From positions 1 to 43,147 of the forward strand of contig NZ_WSTA01000027.1 of the NCBI RefSeq assembly GCF_009789225.1: a stretch of 43,147 bases of DNA, read 5' to 3'. Numbering within the stretch: the stretch's first letter is position 1; every line of letters starts with the position of its first letter. The DNA comes from Agromyces seonyuensis (lineage in GTDB: Bacteria; Actinomycetota; Actinomycetes; Actinomycetales; Microbacteriaceae). Shown here in pieces: positions 25,965 through 33,787 of this stretch. The position numbers and the translations under genes are program-made. The notes beneath the pieces were generated by a model. The model was not told where the DNA came from. It worked only from the letters and a program-made list of their open reading frames with translations, and did not search any database.

Positions 25965-26492
25965 ATGGACGAAGACCACCCGGCCGACCGGACCCTGCTC
26001 GACCTGCATCGACGGTTCCAGCAGGGGTTCGCGACGGAGGCCGCCGTGTACGGCACGATCCTCGTCAGCGGCCTCATCGCGGTCTCGTCCGCGCACGGCG
26101 AGACCTCGTTGCAGGTGCTCGTCGCCGTCGCCGTCACGGTGCTGGTGTTCTGGGGATCGCACGTCTACGCGGGAACCCTCTCCCGGATCGGCGGCGCCGA
26201 AGGGCAGCAGTCCCGCGTCCGCCCGGCGTTCGAGGCGTCCCTGCGCCACTCGTTCGGGATGCTGAGCTCCGCGCTCGTGCCGTGCGTGTTCCTCGTCATC
26301 GGGGTGACGCGCCTCGTGCCCGACGAGTTGGCCAACAACCTGGCGCTCTGGGCGGGCATCATCGTGCTGCTGCTGCTCGGCTACATCGCGTTCCTGCGCC
26401 GCGGCAGCGGCTTCTGGATCCGGATCCTCGGCGCCCTCGGCACGGCGAGCTTCGGCCTCGTCTTCGTGGTGCTGAAGGGCGCCCTGCACTGA
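25965..26492 (+). CDS. Small integral membrane protein of unknown function
   Basis: 175 residues: a charged N-terminus (MDEDHPADRTLLDLHRRFQQG), then five hydrophobic segments (about 25-44, 50-66, 97-115, 122-142 and 150-172). The conserved-looking TEAAVYGTILVSGLIAV and FWGSHVYAGTL stretches suggest a small actinobacterial membrane family; no function can be assigned. AGGAT 6 bases before the ATG can be read as a ribosome site or the end of a -10 box. Confidence 0.7.
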   Translation: MDEDHPADRTLLDLHRRFQQGFATEAAVYGTILVSGLIAVSSAHGETSLQVLVAVAVTVLVFWGSHVYAGTLSRIGGAEGQQSRVRPAFEASLRHSFGMLSSALVPCVFLVIGVTRLVPDELANNLALWAGIIVLLLLGYIAFLRRGSGFWIRILGALGTASFGLVFVVLKGALH

Positions 26493-26592
26493 GTCCGGGG
26501 CCCGCCGCGGGGCCGTGCGAGGGGCGCTCGCGACGGGCTCGTGACGGGGCCGTGTGACGCCCCGTGTCGAGAGGTTGCGCCTCGGGTCGACC

Positions 26593-26626
26593 CCTGTTCG
26601 ACAGGTCCGGAGCCGATCTCTAGCGT
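26593..26626 (+). promoter_or_regulatory. Promoter and palindrome before the FMN reductase gene
   Basis: TTCGAC (26597-26602) and TAGCGT (26621-26626) are 18 bp apart. The palindrome CCTGT-TCG-ACAGG (26593-26605) covers the -35 region. The -10 box ends 6 bases before the ATG, so the mRNA would start at or next to the start codon. Confidence 0.5.
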
Positions 26627-26632
26627 CGAGGC

Positions 26633-27262
26633 ATGACGAAGGCAAACGGATCCACGATCTCGATCGTCGCCGTCTCGGGGAGCATCTCGAACCCGAGCCG
26701 CACGACGGCGCTCGCCGCCCGCCTGCAGGCCGAGCTCGCCGCCGCGCTGGCCGCCGAACCCGCCCTCGCGGAACCGGGCGCGCCCGTCGTCGCGACGACG
26801 CTGCTCGAGCTCTCCGACGTCGGCCGCGAGTTCGCGGGCGTGCTGAGCCGCGCCGAGCTCACCCCGCGAGCCGAGGAAGCTCTGCGCACGATCGAGTCGG
26901 CCGACGTCCTCATCGTCGCGAGCCCCGTCTTCCGGGCGTCGTTCACCGGCCTGTTCAAGCACGTCTTCGACTTCGTCGGCCAGTACGCCCTCATCGACAC
27001 CCCGGTGCTGCTCGCGGCCACCGGCGGCAGCGACCGGCACGCGCTCATCCTCGAGCACCAGTTCCGTCCGCTCTTCTCGTTCTTCCAGGCCCTCACGCTG
27101 CCCATCGGCGTCTACGCGCGCGACACCGACTTCGTCGACTACCAGGTGAGCGACCCCGGGCTCGAGGCGCGCATCGCGCAGGCCGTCGAGCGCGGGCTGC
27201 CGCTCGTGCGCTCGACGGTGCTGCCCGCGGCGGCCCGCTCGGAGTACGTCTCGACGTGGTGA
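26633..27262 (+). CDS. NADPH-dependent FMN reductase (MsuE/SsuE-like)
   Basis: 209 residues with a flavodoxin-like fold: AVSGSISNPSRTTALAARLQ is the FMN phosphate loop and SADVLIVASPVFRASFTGLFKHVFDFV the isoalloxazine-binding region. These enzymes supply reduced FMN to a monooxygenase. The following gene, overlapping its stop by 4 bases (GTGA), encodes such a monooxygenase, so the two form a two-component system. MsuE-type proteins are usual partners in alkanesulphonate oxidation; the substrate here is unknown. Confidence 0.88.
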   Translation: MTKANGSTISIVAVSGSISNPSRTTALAARLQAELAAALAAEPALAEPGAPVVATTLLELSDVGREFAGVLSRAELTPRAEEALRTIESADVLIVASPVFRASFTGLFKHVFDFVGQYALIDTPVLLAATGGSDRHALILEHQFRPLFSFFQALTLPIGVYARDTDFVDYQVSDPGLEARIAQAVERGLPLVRSTVLPAAARSEYVSTW

Positions 27263-28635
27263 GCGAGCACCTCATCCTGGGCGTCGACGTCCACCCGCTC
27301 GGCGCGCACCCGGCGGGTTGGCGGCTCGGCGGAGCCCATCGCGATCCGAGTCGCGACGCCGTCGCCCTGCGGCGGATCGCCGCGACCGCCGAGGCCGCTC
27401 GTATCGACCTGCTCCTCTTCGGGGCCGTCCCGCCCGGGGCGGCCGAGGGCGGCCGACGCGACCCCGCCGTCCGCCACCGCGTCGACCCGATCGCCGCGGC
27501 ATCGTTCCTCGCGGGCTCGACCGAGCGCATCGGCCTCGTGGCGAGCGTCAACGCCGCCGTCGCCGACCCTGTCGCCATCGCCCGTGCGGCGGCCTCGCTC
27601 GACGTGCTCTCCGGCGGTCGCGCCGGGCTCGGCCTCGCGTGCGACCCCGGTGCCCGGGAGGCCGCAGCGCACGGGCTCGATCCGCGCGCAGCGCGAGCCG
27701 GTCGGCAGGCTCGCGCGCTCGAGTTCGCGGCCGCGGTGACCGAACTCTGGGACTCCGTCGACGCCCCGGATACGAGCGCGGTCGGCGCCGGCCTGCTCGG
27801 CGCCGACGGCGTCCGGGCCGTCGAGGTCCGGGGGGAGCACCTGCAGTTCGCCGCACGCTTCGAGACGGTCCGACCGCAGCAGGGGCATCCCGTGCTCGTG
27901 CACGAGTGCGCGGCTCCGGAGATGCTGCCGTTCGCGGCGGCGCAGGGCGACGTCGTCGTCGTCGGCGCGGGCTCGTTCGACGACGCCCGCGAGACCCGCG
28001 CGCTCGTGCGCGGCTACGCCTTCGAGGCCGGTCGCGACGACCGCGAGGTCAAGCTCGTCGCCCGCGTGCTGCCGGTCATCGGCGAGACCCGCGCCCACGC
28101 CCGCGCCATCGCCGACGAGCTCAGCAGGCTGCTGCCCGTCGACGACGACGATCCGTTCGTCGCGACCGCGGGCGGCGCGGGCACCCGCTCGATCGCCCAC
28201 CTCGAGACCGTCGTGGGCGCGCGGCTGCCCGCCGATCCCGACGCGATCGTCGACCGGGCGACCGCGGCGCGCTTCGACGCGACGGGGGAGCAACTGCTGG
28301 AGATCGTCGCCCAGCGCACGGGCCGCATCGTGGGCGGCGACGCCCCGCCCACCCTGCGCCACCTCGTCGCCGCCGTCTCGGTGCCCGCCTCGATGATCGT
28401 CGGCACCGCCGCCGACATCGCCGCCGAGTTCGCCGACTGGGCCGACGCCGACGCGGTCGACGGGTTCCTCGTCGCGCCCGCCTCGGTGCCCGCGCAGCTC
28501 GACGCGTTCGCGTTCGGGGTCGTCCCCGAGCTCGCTCGACTCGGCCTCGTGCCGGACGAGTACGGCGAGGGCACGCTGCGGGAACGGCTCGGCCTCGCCG
28601 AGCGCCGCGGACTGCCCGGCGTCCCGCGGTTCTGA
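27259..28635 (+). CDS. LLM-class flavin-dependent monooxygenase (NtaA/SnaA/DszA type)
   Basis: 458 residues, GTG start coupled to the FMN reductase. It has the luciferase-like TIM barrel: LGVDVHPLGAHPAGWR at the N-terminus, ARIDLLLFG, RIGLVASVNAAVADPVAIARAAASLDVLSGGRAGLGL and a large C-terminal insertion typical of the NtaA/SnaA/DszA group. It should use FMNH2 and O2 to oxidise a small organic substrate. Organosulphur or chelator breakdown are family precedents; no local sulphur genes settle it. Confidence 0.87.
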   Translation: MSEHLILGVDVHPLGAHPAGWRLGGAHRDPSRDAVALRRIAATAEAARIDLLLFGAVPPGAAEGGRRDPAVRHRVDPIAAASFLAGSTERIGLVASVNAAVADPVAIARAAASLDVLSGGRAGLGLACDPGAREAAAHGLDPRAARAGRQARALEFAAAVTELWDSVDAPDTSAVGAGLLGADGVRAVEVRGEHLQFAARFETVRPQQGHPVLVHECAAPEMLPFAAAQGDVVVVGAGSFDDARETRALVRGYAFEAGRDDREVKLVARVLPVIGETRAHARAIADELSRLLPVDDDDPFVATAGGAGTRSIAHLETVVGARLPADPDAIVDRATAARFDATGEQLLEIVAQRTGRIVGGDAPPTLRHLVAAVSVPASMIVGTAADIAAEFADWADADAVDGFLVAPASVPAQLDAFAFGVVPELARLGLVPDEYGEGTLRERLGLAERRGLPGVPRF

Positions 28636-28656
28636 GCCGACCCGCCCTTCGGGCGC

Positions 28657-28708
28657 CGCCGCAGGGTCCGAGCCGTCCCGTCCCCCGATCCGGGGATTCC
28701 CTGCGGCG
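28657..28708 (+). terminator. Nested hairpin after the monooxygenase gene
   Basis: CGCCGCAGGG (28657-28666) pairs perfectly with CCCTGCGGCG (28699-28708), and TCCCC with GGGGA (28681-28685 and 28692-28696) inside. It follows the stop by 21 bases and precedes the next promoter. Confidence 0.6.
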
Positions 28709-28720
28709 ACGCCGAACCCC

Positions 28721-28726
28721 TAGGCT
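28721..28726 (+). promoter_or_regulatory. -10 box of the symporter gene (leaderless-type)
   Basis: TAGGCT ends 7 bases before the ATG at 28734. No ribosome-binding site lies between, so a leaderless transcript is likely. No clear -35 box is seen. Confidence 0.45.
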
Positions 28727-28733
28727 CACCGGC

Positions 28734-29644
28734 ATGGGATCAGCGTTGACCTCCATCGGATTGCCCGTCGCCCTCGGCATCATCATGTTCGGCCTGGGCC
28801 TCTCACTCACCCCCCGCGATTTCGCGCGCGTGGCCACGCAGCCGAAGGCGGTGCTCATCGCCCTCGTCTGCCAGCTCGTCGTGCTCCCCGCCGTCGCGTT
28901 CGGGCTCGTCTACGCGTTCTCGCTGCCGCCCGTGCTCGCCGTCGGGCTCGTGCTGCTCGCCGCCTCCCCCGGCGGCACGACGGCGAACCTGTTCAGCCAC
29001 CTCTTCCGCGGCGACGTCGCCCTGAACATCTCGCTCACCGCCGTGAACTCGGTGCTCGCCGTCTTCACCCTGCCCCTCATCACGAACTTCGCCATCGCGT
29101 TGTTCCTGCCCGGCGACGACGGCCTCGGCCTCCAGTTCGCGAAGACGCTCGAGGTGTTCGCGATCGTGCTCGGCCCCGTCGTGCTCGGGATGCTCGTGCG
29201 CTGGTGGAAACCCGGCTTCGCCGACCGCATGGACAAGCCCGTCCGCATCGCCTCCGTCGTCATCCTCGTCGTCGTCATCATCGGCGCGATCATCGCGAAC
29301 CTCGACGTCCTCGCCGAGCACGCCCTCGGCCTCGCGGGCGTCACGGTGCTGTTCTGCCTCATCTCGCTCACGATCGGCTACCTCGTGCCGAGATGGCTCC
29401 GCGTCGGACGGCCGCAGGCCATCGCGTCCTCGTTCGAGATCGGCATCCACAACGCGACCCTCGCGATCGTCATCGCGCAGACCGTGCTCGGCAGCATCGA
29501 GCTGAGCTGCCCGCCGCCGTCTACGGGGTGCTCATGTTCTTCGTCGCGCTCGGGTTCGGCTTCCTCATCCGCGGGCGCGGGGCCGCGGGCGCCGAGGACG
29601 GCTCGCCGGCGCGGAGCGAGTCCGCAGCGGACGCCCGGGGCTGA
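28734..29644 (+). pseudogene. Bile acid:sodium symporter family protein, frameshifted
   Basis: The first about 258 residues are a normal BASS-family transporter: MFGLGLSLTPRDFARV, LLAASPGGTTANLFSHLFRGDVALNISLTAVNSVLA and SFEIGIHNATLAIVIAQTVLG (conserved E-x-G-x-x-N). Near 29505-29510 the frame breaks: GAGCTGAGCTGCCC would restore the expected ...L-P-A-A-V-Y-G-V-L-M-F-F if one C were added. The tail PAAVYGVLMFFVALGFGFLI lies in another frame, ending at 29644. With the base restored the protein would be about 303 residues, normal for the family. It may be a sequencing error or a recent inactivation. Without correction the first frame stays open out to 31472, producing a false fusion. Confidence 0.8.
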
Positions 29645-29727
29645 GCGGGCCGGGCCCGGCGCCCCGGGGCGGGCGGAAGTCCGCCGATCGGGGCATCCCC
29701 GCCGTCGGTTCTTCTACACTCGAACGG

Positions 29728-30240
29728 ATGCAGCCGATCACCCAGGAGACGTTGCCCGAAGTGCTGGGCAACGCGACCGCGCGGGAACTCGACGAGATCG
29801 AGGCGCCCCTCGAGTTCCTCGTGCTCGAGTGGGACCGCGTGACCGCGTTCGGCTGGCGCGACGCGAAGTTCGCCCAGCGCGGTTATTTCGTGGCCGATTT
29901 CGACGGCGAGCCCGTCGGCATCGTCCTGAAGGCGGCCGCGCCGCCCGGCTCGCGATTCCGCGCCGCGATGTGCGCGTTCTGCCACACGCAGCAGCCGGCC
30001 GACCAGGTGCGGATGTTCGCGGCGCGCCGCGCGGGCGACGCCGGGGAGCGCGGCGACACCGTCGGCACGTACCTGTGCGCCGATCTGAAATGCCACGAGA
30101 ACATCGGCCTGCCCGTGCCGCTCGCGCCCTCCGAGGTCCGGCCGGTCGGCCTCGCCGCGGAGCGCGCGGACCGCTACGTCGGACGTGTCCGCGGGTTCGT
30201 CGCCGACGTCTTGGGCCGTCGGCCCGGCTCGCCGTCCTAG
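29728..30240 (+). CDS. FBP domain (FusB-like EF-G-binding, zinc finger) protein
   Basis: 170 residues. The C-terminal half has a treble-clef zinc finger with MCAFCHTQQ (C-x2-C) and YLCADLKCHENI (C-x4-C), the pattern of FusB/FusC-type proteins that bind elongation factor G. FusB proteins free EF-G from ribosomes and can protect from fusidic acid; actinobacterial members have unknown physiology. The N-terminus (ITQETLPEVLGNATARELDEI) matches the FBP family. TACACT (29715-29720) ends 7 bases before the ATG, so the transcript is probably leaderless. Confidence 0.85.
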   Translation: MQPITQETLPEVLGNATARELDEIEAPLEFLVLEWDRVTAFGWRDAKFAQRGYFVADFDGEPVGIVLKAAAPPGSRFRAAMCAFCHTQQPADQVRMFAARRAGDAGERGDTVGTYLCADLKCHENIGLPVPLAPSEVRPVGLAAERADRYVGRVRGFVADVLGRRPGSPS

Positions 30241-30243
30241 ACT
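30238..30243 (+). promoter_or_regulatory. -10 box before the polytopic membrane protein gene
   Basis: TAGACT overlaps the stop codon of the FBP gene and lies 44 bases before the GTG at 30288, leaving room for a leader with a GGGGGT ribosome site. No clear -35 box. Confidence 0.35.
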
Positions 30244-30287
30244 CGACCCGATCCGCGCGGGGGCGCGGGAGACCGGGGGTCGGGTCG

Positions 30288-31472
30288 GTGGGTGCAGATC
30301 GCGTGCAGGGCGCCGCGGGAGCGACGCCGGGCGACGACGAGACCGCTCCGCTCCTGCCGACGCTCCAGCGCGTGCTGCCGTCCGCGACGGCGGTCGAGGC
30401 CGGTGGGATCCTCGCCGCCGGCATGGGGTTCGTCGTGGGCTTCATCGTGGGCTACCTCTCCACGGGCGGCCAGGCGGTGCCGCTCATCGGCTTCGGCGCC
30501 CTCGGCAGCACGGCGGGCGTGGTCGCGGCCGCCGTCGCAGCGACGGCCTTCGTCGCCGGCGCACTCTCCCCGCGGGTGCCGGCGCGATTCGGGTCGCGCC
30601 GGCCGGCAGGCCGCACCGCGCGTTCGATCGACCTCGGCGCGCTCGCGTTCACGCACGCCGCGATCGTCTTCCTGGCGGTCCTCGGGGCGGCCCACGTGGT
30701 CTCGCTCGCCTTCGTCGGGACGTCGGTCTCCGCCGTCCCCACGGCGATCGTCACGGGCGGCGTCGCTGCGGTCGCCGCCTACCTGCCGTACCTCTCGGCG
30801 AGAGCGACGGATCCGGCGAAGCTCGCGAACCTGCTCGTCGTGCTCCTCGCGTGCGGCGCCTTGGCGAGCATGCTGAGCTCGGCCGACCCGGCACGGTGGC
30901 GCGCCAACCTCCTCCCGCTCGGCGTCGCCGCGGACGTATCCGGCTGGGCGTTCGACCTCGCGCTCGTCATCGGCGGACTCGTCCTGGCCGGACTCTCCCG
31001 GTTCATCGGCGGCGAACTCGAACGGTGGGCGTCCGGCCGGGGGGCTGCGGCCGGTCGCGGCGCGCGGCCGGTCGCGGTCGCGGTCGGCCTCGTCGGCGTC
31101 TGCCTCGTCGTGCTCGGCCTCCTGCCGGCCGACCGCGGCGGCATCGTGCACGACCTCGCCGCGGCCGCCCTGATCGTGCTCGTCGCGGCCCTGCTCGTCG
31201 GCCTGCCGTGGCTCCTGCCCGGGATCGGCCGGCCGCTCGTCGCGACCGGCTGGGCGTTCGCGTTGCTGCTCACGTTCGCCGTGCTGCTGTTCCGGCCGGT
31301 CGGCCGTACGACGCTCACGGCGACCGAGCTCATCGTCGCGGCGCTGTTCGTCGCCTGGCTCGTCGTCCTCCTCCGCACGGTCGCGGCTGCGCTCGACGAC
31401 CGCGACGCGGGGCTGTTCCCGGTCGAGTCCGATCCGGTGGAGTCCGACCCGGTCGAGTCCGACCCCGTCTGA
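30288..31472 (+). CDS. Polytopic membrane protein (DUF998-like in part)
   Basis: 394 residues from a GTG (another GTG at 30303 is possible). About ten hydrophobic segments occur between residues 40 and 375. The segment SSADPARWRANLLPLGVAADVSGWAFDLALVIGGLVLAGLSRFIG recalls DUF998-type proteins, but I cannot confirm the family. The C-terminus ends in PVESD tandem repeats from a 15-bp DNA repeat. It converges on the SGNH hydrolase gene with only 15 bases between the stops. Function unknown. Confidence 0.75.
   Translation: MGADRVQGAAGATPGDDETAPLLPTLQRVLPSATAVEAGGILAAGMGFVVGFIVGYLSTGGQAVPLIGFGALGSTAGVVAAAVAATAFVAGALSPRVPARFGSRRPAGRTARSIDLGALAFTHAAIVFLAVLGAAHVVSLAFVGTSVSAVPTAIVTGGVAAVAAYLPYLSARATDPAKLANLLVVLLACGALASMLSSADPARWRANLLPLGVAADVSGWAFDLALVIGGLVLAGLSRFIGGELERWASGRGAAAGRGARPVAVAVGLVGVCLVVLGLLPADRGGIVHDLAAAALIVLVAALLVGLPWLLPGIGRPLVATGWAFALLLTFAVLLFRPVGRTTLTATELIVAALFVAWLVVLLRTVAAALDDRDAGLFPVESDPVESDPVESDPV
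31419..31463 (+). repeat. 15-bp tandem repeat, three copies (PVESD)
   Basis: Units CCGGTCGAGTCCGAT, CCGGTGGAGTCCGAC and CCGGTCGAGTCCGAC follow each other in frame at the 3' end of the membrane protein gene, encoding P-V-E-S-D three times. The length is likely to vary between strains. Confidence 0.85.
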
Positions 31473-31487
31473 GCTTCGCGCGTCGGC

Positions 31488-32270
31488 TCAGAGCGCGAGC
31501 GGCTCGATGAGCATGAGGGTCGCGCGCTTGGCGACGCGGCCGTCGCCGGAGGAGCGGCCCGTGAGCCGTCGGCCGATCCACGGCAGCACGAACTCGCGGT
31601 AGTACGTGATCGCGCCCGGGCGGTTGCCGTGGGCGATCGCATCCTCGACCTCGTCGACGCCCCAGGATGCCGGCACGGGGACGCCGAGGCCGTGCAGCAC
31701 GTTCGAGGCGACGCGCGTGTGGCCGAGCGCGTTGAGGTGCAGCTTGTCGGGGGACCAGTAGGCGAGGTCCTCGATGGATTCGTCATGCCAGTTGTCGACG
31801 TAGACCACGCCGTCCTTGCGAGCGGCCCAGACCGCCACCGCGTCGGAGAGCGCGTCGCCGCGCTTGCGCATGAGCCGGCCGCCCGGCAGGTTGCGCGACG
31901 GGTTGGCGCCGCTCAGCATGAGCATCGTCGGTCCGGCCGCGAGCACCTTGTCGACGGCGGCCTCGAGCCGTCCGCTGGTCTCCTGGATGGAGATCTTCGG
32001 CCGCATCATGTCGTTGCCGCCGCCGTTCATCGACAGCAGCTGCGGTCGCAGGGCGATCGCCGCGTCGAGCTGCTCGTCGAGGATCGGTCCGAGCTTGCGA
32101 CCGCGGATGGCGAGGTTCGCGTACCCGATCGGCTCCCGCGCGTGGGCGGCGAGCGCCATGGCGACGAAGTCGGCCCAGCCGCGCGGGGTGCCGTCGGGAA
32201 GCTCGTCGCCCATGCCCTCGGTGAACGAGTCCCCGATGGCCGCGAACGACCGCACCGCACTTGCATCCAT
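31488..32270 (-). CDS. SGNH/GDSL-family hydrolase
   Basis: 260 residues. The SGNH blocks are present: AAIGDSFTEG with nucleophile Ser15, the oxyanion Gly/Asn region (LAIRGRK, NGGGNDMMRP) and SPDKLHLNALGH with the Asp-x-x-His pair. Family members are esterases or lipases; there is no signal peptide, so it is probably cytoplasmic. TAGGGT (32283-32278 on the minus strand) ends 7 bases before the ATG, suggesting a leaderless mRNA. Substrate unknown. Confidence 0.9.
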   Translation of the reverse strand: MDASAVRSFAAIGDSFTEGMGDELPDGTPRGWADFVAMALAAHAREPIGYANLAIRGRKLGPILDEQLDAAIALRPQLLSMNGGGNDMMRPKISIQETSGRLEAAVDKVLAAGPTMLMLSGANPSRNLPGGRLMRKRGDALSDAVAVWAARKDGVVYVDNWHDESIEDLAYWSPDKLHLNALGHTRVASNVLHGLGVPVPASWGVDEVEDAIAHGNRPGAITYYREFVLPWIGRRLTGRSSGDGRVAKRATLMLIEPLAL

Positions 32271-32325
32271 GCCTTCGACCCTACGCCGCCCTGCGCGGCC
32301 CCGATCCCCTCCCTCCACCCCATCG

Positions 32326-32383
32326 CGAGTGGGTAGGCAGCGCGGGTCGGGCGCACTCCGCACCCGCAGTTCCTACCCACTCG
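32326..32383. repeat. 58-bp palindromic element R1
   Basis: Begins CGAGTGGGTAGG and ends CCTACCCACTCG, with inner arms GCGGGT and ACCCGC around a variable 14-base centre. All four copies in the window are exactly 58 bp. One frame reads E-W-V-G-S-A-G...A-P-A-V-P-T-H-S. R1 lies upstream of both the SGNH hydrolase and the DUF559 gene. Confidence 0.92.
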
Positions 32384-32468
32384 GAGCAGGGTGCGCGGCC
32401 CGCGGCCCGCCCCGTTCCCGAGAACGTCCCGCGCCGTCCCCCGAGTGCTGAGGCCGGCACGGATCCCG

Positions 32469-32526
32469 CGAGTGGGTAGGTACCGCGGGTGATGTGCCGT
32501 CCCGACCCGCAATACGTACCCACTCG
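32469..32526. repeat. 58-bp palindromic element R2
   Basis: Same layout as R1: CGAGTGGGTAGG at the left, CGTACCCACTCG at the right, inner GCGGGT and ACCCGC. It lies 85 bases from R1 and about 100 bases before the DUF559 start. The same frame reads E-W-V-G-T-A-G...R-T-H-S. Confidence 0.92.
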
Positions 32527-32629
32527 GAGGGCGGTGCGGAGCTCCTGCCCAGTCGGGGCATCTTCCGGCCCGTGCACATTCGTGCGCATCCGGATGGCCG
32601 TGCCGGTCGGCCCCGTCGACGATGCGCGG

Positions 32630-33622
32630 ATGACCTCTCGACGACCGCTCCCCGCATCGCTGCGCGATGCGCCGTTCACCACACCGACGGCCCTGCGCGC
32701 CGGCGTCGCCGCGGGGCGACTGCGCGCTGCCGACCTCGATGCCCGGTATCGAGGCGTCCGCGTTCCGATCGACCCCGATCTGCCGACGCTCGCGCGGGCC
32801 GCGCTCCTCGCCTCTCCACGCGCCGCGGTCATCGCCGGGGCGACCGCGGCCGTACTGCACGGGCTGCCGGTGCCGACGCGAGTCGATCCGACCGCTCGCG
32901 ACGAGATCGACGTCGCGGTCCCTCCCGACGTGCGCGGGCCGCGCCGCATCGGCATCTCGAGCCGACGACTCCGCATCCATCCGCACGACCGTGTCGAGCT
33001 CGATGGGATCGCCGTGACCTCCGCGGGCCGGACCTGGTGCGATCTGGCGCAGGTCCTGACCGTGCCGGAGCTCGTCGCGGTCGCGGATCGCGTGCCTGAG
33101 GAGCAGCTCGTCGAGGCGCTCGCTCGTCATCCCGGCCGACGTCACCGTCGGAAGCTGCTGGTCGCGTTGGGGCTTCGCGACCCCGCATCCGAGTCCCCGC
33201 CCGAGTCCGTGCTCCGCGCGCTGGTCGTGCTGGCCGGTCTGCCCGCACCGCGGGTCAATGTGGACATCCACGATCGTGCCGGGGACTTCGTCGCGAGAGT
33301 CGATCAGCTGTTCGACGAGTACGGAGAGATCCTCGAATACCAGGGTGACCACCACCGCACCGATCAGCAGCAGTGGCGTCGCGATCGCACGCGCGAGGCG
33401 GAACTGGAGTCGCTCGGCTTCCACGTCACGGAGGTGACGTCCGCGGATCTCGCGCGGCCGCGCGAACTCGTCGAACGGATCGCCCGGAATCTGCGTCGAC
33501 GGGGTTGGGCCGGGGCCATCGAGTACTCGCCGTGCTTTCCGACCCGCTCTCCGGTGCCGCGTCCGGGCGTCCGGAACCCGCCCCGCCCGAGGACGCCGGA
33601 CGCGCACCCCCCGACTGGGTAG
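32630..33622 (+). CDS. DUF559 endonuclease-fold protein with AbiEi-like N-terminus
   Basis: 330 residues. The N-terminal part (PFTTPTALRAGVAAGRLRAADLDARYRGVRVP, then AALLASPRAAVIAGATAAVLHGLPVP) resembles AbiEi-type antitoxin proteins. The C-terminal part (about 210-300) is a Vsr-like PD-(D/E)xK nuclease: FVARVDQLFDEYGEILEYQGDHH, R-D-R-T-R-E-A-E and LESLGFHVTEVTSADL. It probably binds and may cut DNA, but the role of these proteins, abundant in Micrococcales, is unknown. Longer starts at 32489 and 32594 exist; 32630 starts the conserved region. The last 30 residues are a Pro/Arg-rich tail, and the TAG stop lies within repeat R3. Confidence 0.8.
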   Translation: MTSRRPLPASLRDAPFTTPTALRAGVAAGRLRAADLDARYRGVRVPIDPDLPTLARAALLASPRAAVIAGATAAVLHGLPVPTRVDPTARDEIDVAVPPDVRGPRRIGISSRRLRIHPHDRVELDGIAVTSAGRTWCDLAQVLTVPELVAVADRVPEEQLVEALARHPGRRHRRKLLVALGLRDPASESPPESVLRALVVLAGLPAPRVNVDIHDRAGDFVARVDQLFDEYGEILEYQGDHHRTDQQQWRRDRTREAELESLGFHVTEVTSADLARPRELVERIARNLRRRGWAGAIEYSPCFPTRSPVPRPGVRNPPRPRTPDAHPPTG

Positions 33623-33669
33623 GTGTCGGGGGTGTGCGGCGGGCCGCACCCGCGGTACCCACCCACTCG
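33612..33669. repeat. 58-bp palindromic element R3
   Basis: Begins CGACTGGGTAGG and ends CCCACCCACTCG, with inner GGGGGT and ACCCGC. It overlaps the 3' end of the DUF559 gene: the TAG at 33620-33622, which is part of GGGTAGG, is that gene's stop. Another frame reads D-W-V-G-V-G-G...A-P-A-V-P-T-H-S. Confidence 0.88.
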
Positions 33670-33787
33670 CGAAAAGGAACGAGAAGGGAAGAGCAGGGGG
33701 GCAGGATGCGGCCAGGGGGCGTGAGGCGACGGCCGCGTGTGACGGTCGCCGCGAGGGCCGCGCCGCGCAGCGGGTAACCTGGCGGGC

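Larger units (their letters stand above)
32271..32629. other. 359-base intergenic region carrying two palindromic repeats
   Basis: It contains the SGNH promoter (near 32280), repeats R1 and R2 (separate entries) and an 85-base GC-rich spacer between them. A weak -10-like GACGAT (32618-32623) precedes the DUF559 gene. I see no other gene in it; frames crossing it are open because of the repeats and high GC. Confidence 0.6.

Noticed and set aside
28734..31472. One long open frame joining the symporter to the polytopic membrane protein
   Set aside because: The middle part is out of frame with the symporter tail and the FBP gene, and its translation is Arg/Ser-rich noise; it results from the frameshift plus lack of stops.
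32489..32629. N-terminal extension of the DUF559 protein from 32489
   Set aside because: The extra 47 codons start inside repeat R2 and show no family similarity; a start at 32630 fits the domain.
33669..33715. Purine-rich tract after repeat R3
   Set aside because: No gene, hairpin or known site matches it; probably simple composition.
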